Source: Bursaphelenchus xylophilus
Lineage: Eukaryota; Nematoda; Chromadorea; Rhabditida; Aphelenchoididae
Direction: 5' to 3'
DNA length: 64,000 nucleotides
Assembly: GCA_904066235.2 (NCBI GenBank)
Contig: CAJFCV020000004.1
Span: 5,394,001-5,458,000 of the forward strand
Below, one piece after another: positions 1 to 11,900 of this stretch. The notes under the pieces were generated by a model, which saw only the letters and a program-made list of their open reading frames with translations, did not search any database and had not been told where the DNA came from. Position 1 is the stretch's first letter. Every line of letters starts with the position of its first letter. The translations under genes were made by a program, and so were the position numbers.

Positions 1-21
1 ATTCGCCCCCAAAGGAATATA

Positions 22-385
22 CAGGGTGGTTCACCCGGAACTTCCAATCTTGTTTCAGGTACTTCTCGGCCAATAAAGACTTTTTGGCCAATAAGTTTGC
101 CAGTTTCGCGCGGAAAAAATTATTTTTGTGGAAGCATTAAAAAATTGACGACAGACAATGCAATAGTTGCAAATACTCTTCAAGGCATTACTTTTGTTTT
201 CTGGGGTAAATGGCTTAATGAATCGAAATCTTTGAAAAATGCGAACAAATGGGCGAGACTGTCTGCATGCATGACAACATCCACCCCGGAGATGCATAGC
301 AAGTTTTGAGGTCTAGATTGTCCGAAAACCCCGCTTTCATTTTCATTTGTCGGACTTGGTACATCGTCTATGCTAAAATATGTCT
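22..385 (-). mobile_element. Truncated Tc1/mariner-like element
   Basis: The terminus CAGGGTGGTTCACCCGG lies directly after a TA dinucleotide at 20-21, the usual target of Tc1/mariner elements. The following 360 bp match, in inverted orientation, the element at 9515-10468: for example the block at 200-250 (aatcgaaatctttgaaaaat) is the reverse complement of the block near 10000. Homology stops near 385, so the 5' part of the element is missing. A short minus-strand open frame at 55-297 is shared with the other copy and is a decayed part of a transposase. It is a dead copy, and I infer the family from the ends and from the transposase remnant in the sister copy. Confidence 0.7.
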
Positions 386-582
386 TTAGGCACTGGGTAA
401 AGACGCAAACTTTACTTTTTTATTTACGCGAAACTAGTCGATCCCTGCGAAAGAAGGCAACTCTTCCGAAAGCCGGAGTAGAAAGAAAAATGACAAGTGG
501 GACCGACGGTAACTTTCGCAAAACGTCGCGGAAATTTTTTAGATGATTTGGGACAGCAACGCTCTTAAGGTACAACGCTTAC

Positions 583-794
583 CTCATCGACCTTCTTAAC
601 ACTGATGTCCAATGGTTTTTCGGGTAATTTGGCGGTGGGGATGTCCTCGAGGATGGATCTGGTCTTGTGGGCATCTTTTTTGCCCCCCGTTTTCTTCTTG
701 GCTCCTTTGCGCGATTTCTTCTGGCTCTTATCACCTTCCGATATCGCCCCTGACCTTCCAAAGCACATTTTACAGTAGCCACCGATTGGCAAGC
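583..794 (-). CDS. Probable internal exon, lysine-rich protein, partial
   Basis: On the minus strand an acceptor (tttttctcag) precedes 794 and a consensus donor (GAG|gtaagcg) follows 583, giving a 212 bp exon. The better of two open frames encodes about 70 residues, rich in Lys/Arg (KKSRKGAKKKTGGKKDAHK) and ending in ISVKKVDE. I do not recognise the family. Flanking exons could not be placed; downstream exons would lie beyond the left edge of the window, which would put the truncated transposon at 22-385 in an intron. A second frame across the same exon is also open, so the reading is uncertain. It could be a basic nuclear or ribosome-associated protein, but that is only a guess from composition. 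Confidence 0.35.
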
Positions 795-2645
795 CTGAGA
801 AAAACAAAATGAAAATGGCCGAAGGAAGAATCGGAAATGGCCCAGTCTTTTGTATCCTCCTTGACAAATCTCATTGTCAGTTCCGTCAAATCAGATGGTG
901 TTTGGAAGAGATTTCGATGATCAATCTTCCTATTTGTGTCTTTTAAATGAATAATCTTTGAATAGATGCCCATCTTAAGTGGAGTACTCAACTTAAGTTC
1001 GGAGACATTCGACTCAAGATTTGCGTATGTCTCTAATGAAAAGAAGCTGAACCAAATCTTTCTCTGGAATCAGCCCCCCTCTGACACTTGCCTCCCAATA
1101 ACACGGCTGGAAACGCGACTTCGGCTACCTTTTTGTGTCGCGTCCGCCCTTAAATGCCGCGAGTCAGAGCCTTCAATTGAGTAGACGAAAAGAGGTCGCA
1201 AAGGGGAGATGCCTGACTCATCCCAGATGTCCAGAAGCCTTTAACGGAATTCGGGGTCGGTATTTAGCGCTGATGACATGTTCTTGTACATTTCCCGTGA
1301 TCGATTTCCTTTTTTCCGTTTCCGAGCAACTCGCCCCCCCCCCCCTCCCTCACTTTTCACCTCATTCCTCCTTCAGGTTACAAGAATCCCGGAATTCTTT
1401 TTTCTGTACAGTCACATGAGCCGAAGAATATTGTAATGAGTAAGGGGAAAGGTTGCATAGTAACGTTAGAAGATCAGTTTCCGATCACTTTTCATCCGAC
1501 CCGTTACTCTTGCCCTTTCAATTACTGGACTTGTGACCTAGTTCTAATCCCTTAACTGCCTCAGGCAGTTCTCACCATCTCCATAAACTCTTATTTGTCC
1601 ATCTCCTTAACTGTTGACCGTCTTCTTTGTCCCGCTGTTTGTCTTTCGACTTTTCCTAAACCCTGAGGCGATAATAATGGGCAGTCCCGAACCAGTTTGT
1701 TCTAATATTAACCATTAACTTATGCTCTGAGTATGTTAAGCGTAGCCTACTTTTACCGCCTCCGGCACTCGATCAAATGAAGCGCCTCAAGGGCTATTAA
1801 AGCCTTTCTTAAAAAGCCCACCACTTCCCGGCCGTCCTTTTTAACTTTTTTCGGCCGCTCTATTGTTGGAAGTGATACTCGGAGAGTATGGATGGTGGGA
1901 TCTCCCTCTCTTTGTTCGGCATTTCCCTTCCACCTGCAAGACCATGGGGAATATAAAAGATAACCTGCAGTGATTTCAGGTTTTTAGTCTCAGCGTGAGA
2001 GCTCCCAGGTTACTTCATCCCTTCCCATCAAAAACATTGTTTGTTCCGCAATGTTTTGTGAATATCGATCTAGTATAATATGTACGGTCTGGATCTAGAG
2101 AGATTGTGGGGCTAAGACCAAAATGGTTTAATTCCAACCATTTTGGGCCCGCTGAGACTGTTTTTAGCGCTTCCGTGCAATAATTTGGCCCTCAAAAGAG
2201 AAATCTTTTATTTCTTCGCCGTTCTTTTGTTTGGCCGTTCCCGATTCAAAAACACCATTCTGCAAAAATTAAAAACACCTCCCTTTAGTCGGAATGCCAT
2301 CTAAATGTCGCCTCCGCTTTTCTTCTTTTTCTCCGACTCGTCTATAAAATACGTCACCCCTTTTTTCAGAAATTGATGTAATATTGATGTATTAGTTTTA
2401 TCTAAATTTGTGTTACCAATTAAATTAATCCAGATTGGTAACGATTTCGTTTTATCTTTATACGTTCAGTTTGCTTACAGCTGAAAGGTCGTTTTCCGCT
2501 CTCACGATGACACATTTTATAGAATCGCGGCGTCTTCGCAGTTTTTGAGTAATTTCTCGTTTTTTTTTGCAGAATTATTCATACTTTCTGATGGAATACG
2601 AGTAATTAGTAATATACTCGCGAGTAAAAGAAGACCACTCTAGAA
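795..2645. other. Gene-free region upstream of srGAP
   Basis: About 1.85 kb without a supportable gene. Open frames here (for example 1135-1419 plus) lack recognisable domains and splice context. Several polypyrimidine tracts are present (C-run at 1335-1346, T-run near 2563). It probably holds 5' untranslated sequence and the promoter of the downstream gene. No repeat family was recognised. Confidence 0.4.
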
Positions 2646-5600
2646 ATGGCATTCAGAAAAGCGGCCTTAACTGATTTTCAAGGCCATCTCAAAGGTAATC
2701 TAATTATATTTGTTCAAAATTACCTTATTTTAGATATCAAACTTCAATTACTCGATCAAATAAAATGTTTGGAGGGTCGAACAGAGACTCAAGTAAATAT
2801 TTATCATGAGATTAACGACTTCTGTAAGAAAAAAGCGGAGATTGATCAGGAATATTCGAAACAATTGGATAAATTGGTAAAATCAGTAATGATCAAATAT
2901 AAGAATGAGAAGAATAAGTAAGTTTTGGATGGAATTTTTTGACTGTCACCTTTAGAAGGAATCAATGGACTATATACTCTCCCTGTAACCTGTTCATGCA
3001 ACTTGTGGATGATACCAAAGAAGAGGCCAAGAATAAATCAATGATAGCTGAAGTGATGGGAGCTTTTGCGACTCAGTCGATTAATCAGAAATGCATTCAG
3101 ATGCAGAAAATTGCTAAGAAAGTAAGTTTTCTTCCATTTTAGTTTAAAATTTTTAAGGATTAAAATACGTGAATTGTTACCAAAATATATAAATTTTGTT
3201 TTAGTGTCGAGAAATTGGAACGTTGGCTCAAGGAGAGATAATCCGAGTTCTAAACGAACTAAACTTGTCTATGAAAACATACTTCGAATGTTTTGAAGAG
3301 GCCCAGAGCGTGAAGAATAAGTTAATTATGGCGGAGGAAAAAAATAAAAACATCGAAAGCAGCGGTCGAAAACAGAAGGCGCTTCAGAAGAATCTGACCA
3401 AAGTAAGTTCTTATTCATATCGATTGGATGAGACATCGTTTTTCCGTAGACTTTATACTGCAATTAGTTTTTTTGGACTTTTAATTATTTTCTTTGATTG
3501 TATTAATCTTAGAGAAGTGAAAAATATGATGCAGCGAAACAGAAATGCAGCAGAGCCAGGAATGAATATCTCCTATGCATCGATGCCGCCAATTCAGCAC
3601 TTCACAAGTTCTTTGCTGATGATTTGAGTGATCTTATCGATTGCACTGACGTGGGCACTGACTACTGGCTCAGTTTGCTATTGGATAACATTATTAATGC
3701 ACGGAAAGTTGCTTGCCATGGAGAGATGCAATCTTTGGCACAGCTTAACGAATATCGCCAGAGTATCGCGGAATGTGAGCGACAGAAATGTGATAAGCAA
3801 AGGTTCTTCGAGAGTCAGAACAGCACTTTTATGCTGCCCAGAATGTTCGAATTTAAGTAAGTAGACAGTTATGTTATTGAGGATTCTTTTTCTAGAGCCG
3901 ACCCATCCGAAAATATTAATCATATTGCTCTGGAAGATGGCCTATGCGAGGATCTGAATAAACGACATCAACAGATGAGAATCAGGTTAAAATCGCTGAG
4001 AGAAGAGTCCGAGAAGACTTCAGAACAATTGTTGATGACACAACAGAGGATAAGAGAACTCCTGGCTCAACAACAAGCTTTGGAAGTGACCAACAAAGGG
4101 GTTGTGGATCACCGGCCAGCTATGGATGCATCTGAGGCTGAATTGGATCAGGCTTTGGATGAATATTGCTCGCACTTTAGCTTCTTCTTACTAAACGCCA
4201 ACCTTATCGTGAGATTGGAGGCGAGGGCGGATGGAATAGAAAGGGCTTTGGAATCGTTTGATCCAGAGACGAACACCCAAGGTAAGTGTTGAGTGGAGTT
4301 AGTTTTATTATTATTCACTTTACTTTAAATTCTCTTAAGCATAACCTCACGTTATGTGCACAAAAACACATGGATAATATTGTTCTTGAAGTTGAACTAA
4401 CGGAGAATTCTTAAGACTTTATTCTTACCGTTTCAGTCCAGTTGCCAGCTCGAGAGAACGGGGATCAAGTGGCCGAATGGCACGAGAAAGAACGGCGCAA
4501 ACTCAAGATCGGAGTCCCCAACAACTCTTATATCCAGAGTCAGGCTTCACCTCCCGAGCATCGGACGGCGGAATATCGGCCCTCAATGGGTTCGGTAGCC
4601 AAGAGCAGTTTGAGCAGTTTGTACGTATATTTAGAGGCATTAATTTGATGTTAATGTATATTATAATATGCGTACTGTTTTAGGGGAACGGACTCGAAAC
4701 AAACACCCCCATCGACCCGTACTGGCTCCACTCCACCCTCGAACGGCGGTTCTGGGCCCGATCTGCTCCCGATCACTTCCCCCGCCCCTCAAAGAAGGTA
4801 TTCTCATCAGCACCATCCTCTCCTCAGACGGCCCCGCTTATTCGGAGGGGCTTTGGACGAGTATATTCATCTGACTGGGGAGCAGATCCCCTTGATCGTG
4901 ACGTCTTGCATCCGAGTCCTATCCCAGTACGCTCTCCACCATCAAGGTCTTTTCAGAGTGAGCGGATCTCAAGTCGAGATTAACAGGGTAAAAGATTCCT
5001 TTGAAGAAGGTAGGAGACATATATATTGTGATGTAATGCTTTGTGGGTACAGGTGATGATCCCTTGCTCAATATCCGAAATGCGAGTGACAACAACTCGA
5101 TCGCCGGTGTTCTCAAACTCTACTTCCGAGAACTTCGGGAACCCGTCTTCCCCTTCTTTATGTTCGAAAGGATAACCGACTGTGCCAAACTCTCCAATAT
5201 TGATGAATTCATCAACAAAGTAAGCGTTTTTAGTGTAGTTCTTTTGGTTATGTTCGAATAATATTTTGTTTTCAGATAACCGAGCTCATAAATAAACTGC
5301 CTCCCCCCTCATATCTTCTCCTCAGATACCTGTTTGCCTTCCTTAATCATGTTAGTCAGTTCTCCGATGAGAATATGATGGATGCCTACAATCTGGCCAT
5401 TTGTTTTGGCCCCACACTACTTAGAATCCCCGAGACAAAAGATCAAGTCTACTATCAGAATTATGTGAATGATGTGGTCAAGAATTTGATCCTCTATCAC
5501 AATCGAATCTTCTCGAATAAAGTCCCGGGTCCCTTGTACAACATCACCAATCCAGGGTTTATTACTGAAGATGTGGAACAATTTGTGGATGAGTCCGATG

Positions 5601-6946
5601 ATATGTACAACCAAGGTGTAGCCAGTCTCTCCACCACTGACACGATGGCGACGGTATCTACACTAAACGAGAATGGATCTACCAATCTTAATTCATTGAG
5701 GTAAGCTTTAAATTAATATCTAATATGATTTGTTCTAGATATTCTTTGAATAATGATCCATGTTCTTCAACTCAAGGCGCAATCCATCAGATTAGTCCCA
5801 AGAATGCCGAAGATATCCCCAATTTTTGTTATTCCTCCTCAGAAAACAGTGTTAAAAGCGCTGTTCCCTTAAATTCACGGAAATCCGTTTGTATTGCTGA
5901 TGAGAATAAGGGAGGTGCAGATGAAAGACGGCTCTCTCTTCTGGTTGGATCTCCTGTGAGTGATGGCACGCTCGTCGGATGCCATCATCAAGCCAGAAAT
6001 AACAATTACAATAATGTAAGCGCAGTGATAAATAAGCTTTATGTGATAGATTTATGGTCGGTTAGATTGTGTATTGAGTAACGCTATTGTAATGATGGTG
6101 TGACTTTTAGAAGGGACAATTGAAAGTGGATTTAAATCAAAAAGACGACGACTCGGGGACGGGTGGATGTTCCCCAGCGGGAAAATCGGCGGAATCGGAC
6201 TCTTTCAACACCAACTCTAGCCAGAATAGGCCGAGTATAGACTCAGGAATAGGGAATGCCAACCCTTACGCCGTCTCTTCTTTCCAATCCAAGCCCAAGA
6301 ATAATATACCTCAGTCCAATTCCAAGTAAGTGCCTCTTCTTTTCGCCATTTCCCTTTTGATCTGTGCCTCCACCTTTCATTCCTATTGCTCTTTGGATTA
6401 CTATACTTTCCTTTTTCAATATCTATTTTAGAGTTTAGTATCCTGTCGTGTGTAAGCACCGCACCGGCCGTCGTATTATCTTCAGGTGAATGAATGTTAA
6501 TCTCTGTGTTCTCTTGCTTTAACATTTAACAGTCCAGTGCAAAGTAACCCTTGTTTTTGTCATTGTGATCTGCTTTATTTATGTTTGTGTGGGTCAATAA
6601 GTGATATATTTTTTACTTCAGTACCTTGGGGAGAATGAGAATCCCGGTTCCGCCGAGGAATGCTACCGAGACTTCGACCAACTCCTCCTCCAATTTGAAC
6701 ATGAGTCAAGTCTCTGAACCCCCTCCATATCATCATCTCTACAGCTCAATCAACAAGTCGCGATCAGCATCTACAAGGTCGGGACAAGTGGCCTCTCGTA
6801 TCTCGCAGATGGAGGATCTCTGTATTCGAGGAGTTGGCCCGCAGGAAGTATCTCCCCATTCTTTGGGCACGTTTTCATCCACGGATTCTATCGACGATCA
6901 TGGGAAGTTGCACATGATGACTGTCAATCAGAATGGCTTCATTTGA
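2646..6946 (+). CDS. srgp-1: SLIT-ROBO Rho GTPase-activating protein (F-BAR + RhoGAP)
   Basis: Thirteen exons: 2646-2694, 2734-2917, 2956-3121, 3205-3402, 3513-3856, 3896-4281, 4437-4620, 4684-5009, 5053-5219, 5276-5700, 5739-6015, 6111-6325, 6622-6946; the sum encodes 1081 residues. Residues 1-450 or so form an F-BAR membrane-bending domain (starts with DFQGHLK, LEGRTETQ and QEYSKQLDKL, typical of srGAPs). A RhoGAP domain follows, with the arginine finger in GLFRVSGS, then LKLYFRELREP and AYNLAICFGP. The rest is a low-complexity Ser/Asn/Pro tail. No SH3 domain is seen; vertebrate srGAPs have one after the GAP domain, while nematode SRGP-1 lacks it. In animals these proteins curve the plasma membrane at cell junctions and inactivate Rac/Cdc42. 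The start is the only ATG opening the F-BAR frame. Confidence 0.93.
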
Positions 6947-7210
6947 ATATCCTCAAACTACAATATTTTCGGTTCTTATTGCAAATTTGTCCTGTTCCGA
7001 TTGCTGTTGTCTACATCCAATGTTGGATATATTTTATTTCGCTTTCTGATCTCTTCATCTCATAACTTAGAACGCTCAGGCACGGGTTGTTATTCCGTCG
7101 TTACTATATTGTCTTCAAATGTAATGTACAATGTAATATAATTAGCCAACGGATTGTGTGCCTTTTCGAGATTTCTTCTACTAATTTGTTAAATAGTAAC
7201 GATTTATGAC

Positions 7211-7216
7211 AATAAA
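7211..7216 (+). terminator. Polyadenylation signal of srGAP gene
   Basis: AATAAA 265 bp after the stop codon, only 4 bp before the start of the fold-back element at 7221. Cleavage would normally fall 10-20 bp downstream, that is inside the element's first terminal repeat. Confidence 0.5.
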
Positions 7217-7220
7217 CTCA

Positions 7221-8343
7221 CAAGGGAAGTACCCGAAGTGCGACGCTCAGATTTTTATAAAAATTGGCATAGATGGAGATCAGAATTTTCTTATTCGATT
7301 GCGAACATCCTAGCTCGCGCTTTGCAGAATCCGCCGAGAAAGAAGGGCCGGAATATCGAAAAAAATCTTCAAATGCCGACGAATTTCCCTGCAAATCCGC
7401 TTGATCTTGGCATTTCGTCCCAGGAGAAAAATATTTTTTCTCGCAAGAAATTTTTCTTGGTAATGTTCTAGACTATTTTGTTGCTTTTATGTGGAATGTG
7501 GTGTTATTTTCACTTTTTTACACTTATTCTAGCGCTATTAATTGGATTGTCGCCATCCGAGGGGTAAAATGTTTCGTCCTTTGACGATTTTATACAGTTT
7601 TTCCTCTGCTGATGGGCAAACCACTCTAATAGTTGCTTTAAAGTTGTTTAGGAGACATGCAAACGTTCTACGGTCGCGTAGGAACGTAATCATAAGGTAA
7701 GTGTTACAAACATTTTATTTTTTTCACTATTTTTCAGTTTATGCCATTTCAGAAAACAAAGTAACGGTCCCAAGGTGTTCCGTCAGTGTTCCGATGGTGT
7801 ACATTCGCTCTTGTTGTTGTTCAGAATTTGCTCACTGAAAAATAATAAAGTTTTTGTAACACTTACTTTAAGATTATGTTCATACACGACCGTAGAACGT
7901 TTGCATGTCTCCTAAACAACTTTAAAGCAACTATTAGAGTGGTTTGCCCATCAGCAGAGGAAAAACTGTTTAAAATCGTCAAAGTACGAAACATTTTACC
8001 CCTCGGATGGCGACAATCCAATTAATAGCGCTAGAATAAGTGTAAAAAAGTGAAAATAACACCATATTCCACATAAAAGCAACAAAATAGTCTTGAACAT
8101 TATCAAGAAAAAATTTCTTGCGAGAAAAAATATATTTTTCTCCTGAAACGGAATGCCAAGATCAATGGAATCAGGGAAAACTCGCCGGCATTTGAAGATT
8201 TTTTTCGGTCTTCCGGCCCTTCTTTCTCGGCGGTTTCTGCAAAGCGCGAGCTAGAATGCTCGTAATCGAATAAGAAAATTCCAGTCTTCATCTATGCCAA
8301 TTTTTATCGAAATCTGAGCGTCGCACTTCGGGTACTTCCCTTG
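7221..8343. mobile_element. 1.1 kb fold-back (long inverted repeat) element
   Basis: The first ~520 bp are the near-perfect reverse complement of the last ~520 bp, separated by a spacer of about 100 bp (around 7740-7835). Outer ends read CAAGGGAAGTACCCGAAG on both strands. Internal blocks such as gagacatgcaaacgttctac (7650s) recur inverted at 7885-7910. The trinucleotide TCA flanks both sides (7218-7220 and 8344-8346), compatible with a 3 bp target duplication. There is no transposase frame. It is therefore a non-autonomous fold-back or MITE-like element. A 3 bp TNA duplication would fit PIF/Harbinger, but that assignment is weak. A diverged relative lies at 26368-27320. Confidence 0.85.
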
Positions 8344-8444
8344 TCAGTAATAAGAGTATTTCCTGCATAATGTTAGGTTTGTATGGTGGTTAGAACCTTT
8401 TTTAATTAAAGCTCCTAAGAGTAATACACACGCTTATTGTAGGA

Positions 8445-8744
8445 ATGAAAAGATATGCGGGTATAATTCGGAGATGTTTATCGACTGCCAATAAGACCCC
8501 AGAACTTCCCGTTTTCCCCGAACCTCCAGATCCTCTTTCCTGTTGTGGATCCGGCTGCCAGAATTGTATTTGGATCGAGTATGCCGAGAAAGTTGGTCAA
8601 TTCTTCAAAGAACATCCTGAGGGCAACAAGTTAACAGCCGCCCAAAAAGAAGAGAAGATTCAGCGTTTGTTGCGGGAGAATGTCACGGATACAAACCTCA
8701 GGGCATATCTGTCCATCGAGGTCAAAACCAATATGAAAAATTGA
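8445..8744 (+). CDS. OXLD1: Oxidoreductase-like domain protein (OXLD1-like), mitochondrial
   Basis: Single-exon frame of 99 residues. Residues 1-15 are basic and hydroxylated (MKRYAGIIRRCLSTA), a plausible mitochondrial presequence. Residues 25-50 carry PEPPDPLSCCGSGCQNCIW followed by EYAEKV, the signature of the short 'oxidoreductase-like, N-terminal' domain found in human OXLD1 and fungal homologues, with four conserved cysteines (CC..C..C) that could bind metal. The biochemical role of the family is not settled. The ATG lies 3 bp after ttattgtag, which looks like a trans-splice acceptor, so this start is favoured. AATAAA follows at 8783-8788. The gene sits between the fold-back element and the 3' end of the MAN1-like gene, transcribed convergently with the latter. 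Confidence 0.85.
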   Translation: MKRYAGIIRRCLSTANKTPELPVFPEPPDPLSCCGSGCQNCIWIEYAEKVGQFFKEHPEGNKLTAAQKEEKIQRLLRENVTDTNLRAYLSIEVKTNMKN

Positions 8745-8960
8745 CACTGTACATAGACTCATTTCGGGTATGTCTAGAATAGAATAAAACAAAATTATTC
8801 CTCATTTCTTGACATTTAATTTATTCGAAATTAATATGGAACCTGTATTGTAAATAGAAAATAATTTACAATTGAATGATGAGAAATGTTAACTGTGGTA
8901 AGACAATCTTAAATTAGGGACACTTGTAAATGGCAGAGATCTGAAGAATAATTCAGGCAT

Positions 8961-11900
8961 TTAATGGAAACGATGAGGAGATGGATTGCCATTGCTGTCG
9001 ATGATGGGTCCAGGAGTTGCGCCCCCAGGGAATCTAACTTCTGGAAATCTGTTGATGTATCTGTCTTCGTGCATGTATTTTACATTCAAAAGTTCTCCAT
9101 TAAACCACTGGGAATGGAGAGCCTGAAAGGCTTTGGTGGTGTCTTCAATGGTGTTAAAGGCCATGAAAAGATAAGGTTCGTAGGTCGAGGACTTTTTCAA
9201 TTCGTAATGGAGTGCCTTCACAGGTGCGATCTTCTCTTCGATCTCCTTTTTGATGCGTTCAGCTTCTCTTGGGCTACAAATATTCCATAGGTACCCTTCC
9301 ACTCGCTTCCCTTACAAAAAACGATAACTTACCGATTTCCATCATCAATATTCCGGATCTTGAAGGCTCTGGTGGGGGCCCTGCTCAACTTCTGAGGAGA
9401 AGTCTCATCAATTGCTAAACCAAAAATTTATTTAAGCATAATACATCATAACGAAAACGTAGACAGAGACCAATAGAAACTTAATCTTTTTGTTTATACG
9501 ATATCAAACTTGACCAGAGTGGTTCAGCAGGAGCTTCTAATCTTACAGGGTGATAAAAAAATGCGAAATTTTTGTCCCGGGCTCTGCCGCAAAAACATTT
9601 GAGTGTAGCCAAAAAATTGTTTTTCCATTAAGTTCTCAGTTTTCTGTCCTAGCCCTTTGATTTGCAATCCGTCGAATAGCCAAAAGTCTTACAAGCTCAA
9701 AAAAGTACAGTGCCTCACCGAGGACGACAAATTAGCACGGCTCAAAAGATGTCGGAAACCCAAGCGTTCCGACACCAAGCGCCGCACCTCAGCGATGGAA
9801 GAAGATCCTGTCCGCGGATAAGAAACAGTTCAACATCGAGCAAAAAGCATAGTTTAGTCTCGGCGAGGTACCGAGTCCGACGAATGAGAACGAAAGCGGG
9901 TTTTTCGGACAATCTAAGCCTCAAAACTTGCTATGCATCTTCGGGGTGGATGTTGTCATGCATGTAGATACCCCATGTAGATACCCTCACCCATTTGTTC
10001 GCATTTTTCAAAGATTTCGACTCATTAAGCCATTTACCACAGAAAACAAAAGTAATGCCTTGAAAAGTATTTGCAACTATTGTGCATTGTCTGTCGTCAA
10101 TTTTTTCTTCTACTAACAGAAGTTTCATTTACAGGGATGAAACTTGGCACAAGTTTTATTTTTTTTTATGAAAAACGATAATCCTAGCCAGCGCTTTGCG
10201 AACCCGGCCGAGATTTTTAGATCGTATTTGACACTTTTTTTCCAAATTTCGACACGGAAGGTTTCATACCTATTTCTGCCCTAGAGGGTAATTTTTCCCT
10301 CGAATGCTCTTTGTCCGAGAAGCCCAAGCGAAAAACTTTGCAAAAATTTTCGAATTTTCACCGATTTCGGACTCCAAAATTTGGAATGAAAATGTTTTAT
10401 AGAAATTGGTGCATTATTGGCGGAGAAGTACCTGAAACAAGGTTGGAAGCTCCGGGTGAACCACGTAATATACCCTTTATGTGAAAGAAGAATGAGAAGA
10501 CAGGTTCAGAAAGAGAAACCTTACCACTTCCTTGCCATCCATCAGGCTTGGCCACTACCCATATCCATACATTGCATTCCACTCCGTTGATCAGCTGACT
10601 TTCGGACCTGATTCGGCTGTCCTTTTCATTGATAAATGAGGCTGCATACCTCCACAGTCTGGACTCTTCCTCCGATCTTCTGGTAGGGGGATAAATCTGA
10701 TCCCTGAGGTGAGTTTCAGCCACGCCGTCAATCCCCGCACTGCGGACTCGATCTAAGCCATGTTTTTTTCTAACTACACCTACCTGCAATCTGATCCACC
10801 AGATTCATCGCTGCATTTTCAAACTTTTCCTTGTTAGCTTTGTTGCTTCTGTAGAAGTAGAAGAGGACGGTGCCCAAACCAACAACTTAAAAAATATAAA
10901 AATTTACTACACGACTTACACAAAACAGTACAAATGGCGGGGACAACGGCGTAGTTGTAGATCAAGGAAAAAACATCGGTCACAGTTCCTAAAAATAAAC
11001 AATAAAAGCCAAGCCAATACTACACTTACCAACAACGACAGCCTTTCCTTTCTCAACAGTGTGACTGTGAGCAGTAGAGATGTAGGCAATGAATAAAAGC
11101 AGAGTAAATGACAAAAAAAAGATGAGTATATACTTGGGGATATCAGAAGTTCTGCTCGGAGAAGGTTCTCTGATCTGAGTTCGGGAGGAAATGGGGGAAT
11201 AACGACCTCCTGGAGTTCCGTAAAGGCCTCTTTCGGATGGATAGTTAACATATTGTTTTTTGTTGGACCTCTGAAGAAATCCTATGGCCGAGGAGCCCAT
11301 ACTTTTTATTTTATCCAGCGGAGATTCCTTTTTTCCTCCAAATTGGCTGTTAAATCGCCTTCGTTCATCAGGAGAAAGAAGACGAGAAGATTCAAAGTGA
11401 TCATCTTCTTCCGCCTGACTTGTTTCTCTTGACCCAAACACTAAAAAATAATGTAAAGCAATAAGAAGACATACCTCCAGTATCAATTCTGCTGATGGGC
11501 TCCCGCGATTTCTGAAGGGTTGGTCTTGTAGGAGTAGGAGTTCTTTTGAAAGTAGATCTATTGGGTGGGGGAGAGACTGGCTCCGAAGGTGTCAATTTCG
11601 CAGACCTGGGGAGAGAATTGGAACTTTCCTTTTCTGTTCTTTCATTTCTTCTGGAACTGTAGGCATTCTCATTCGGAGAAACCACAATTCTCCTTGTACT
11701 ACTCATATCGTTTGATTCCTCCTGATCAAAATCAAGACTACTTAAAGCCGCTCTTTGATCCGTTGTTTCCTTTCTGGACCTAGAGTTGGATCGGCTTCTG
11801 GAAGGTGGAGCTTGTCTTCCAGAGCTAGATGATGGGCTTCTCGATGGCTTCGGGTCTGGAGATTTGACAGGAGACTTTCTAACTCTTTGCGGTTTCTTTG

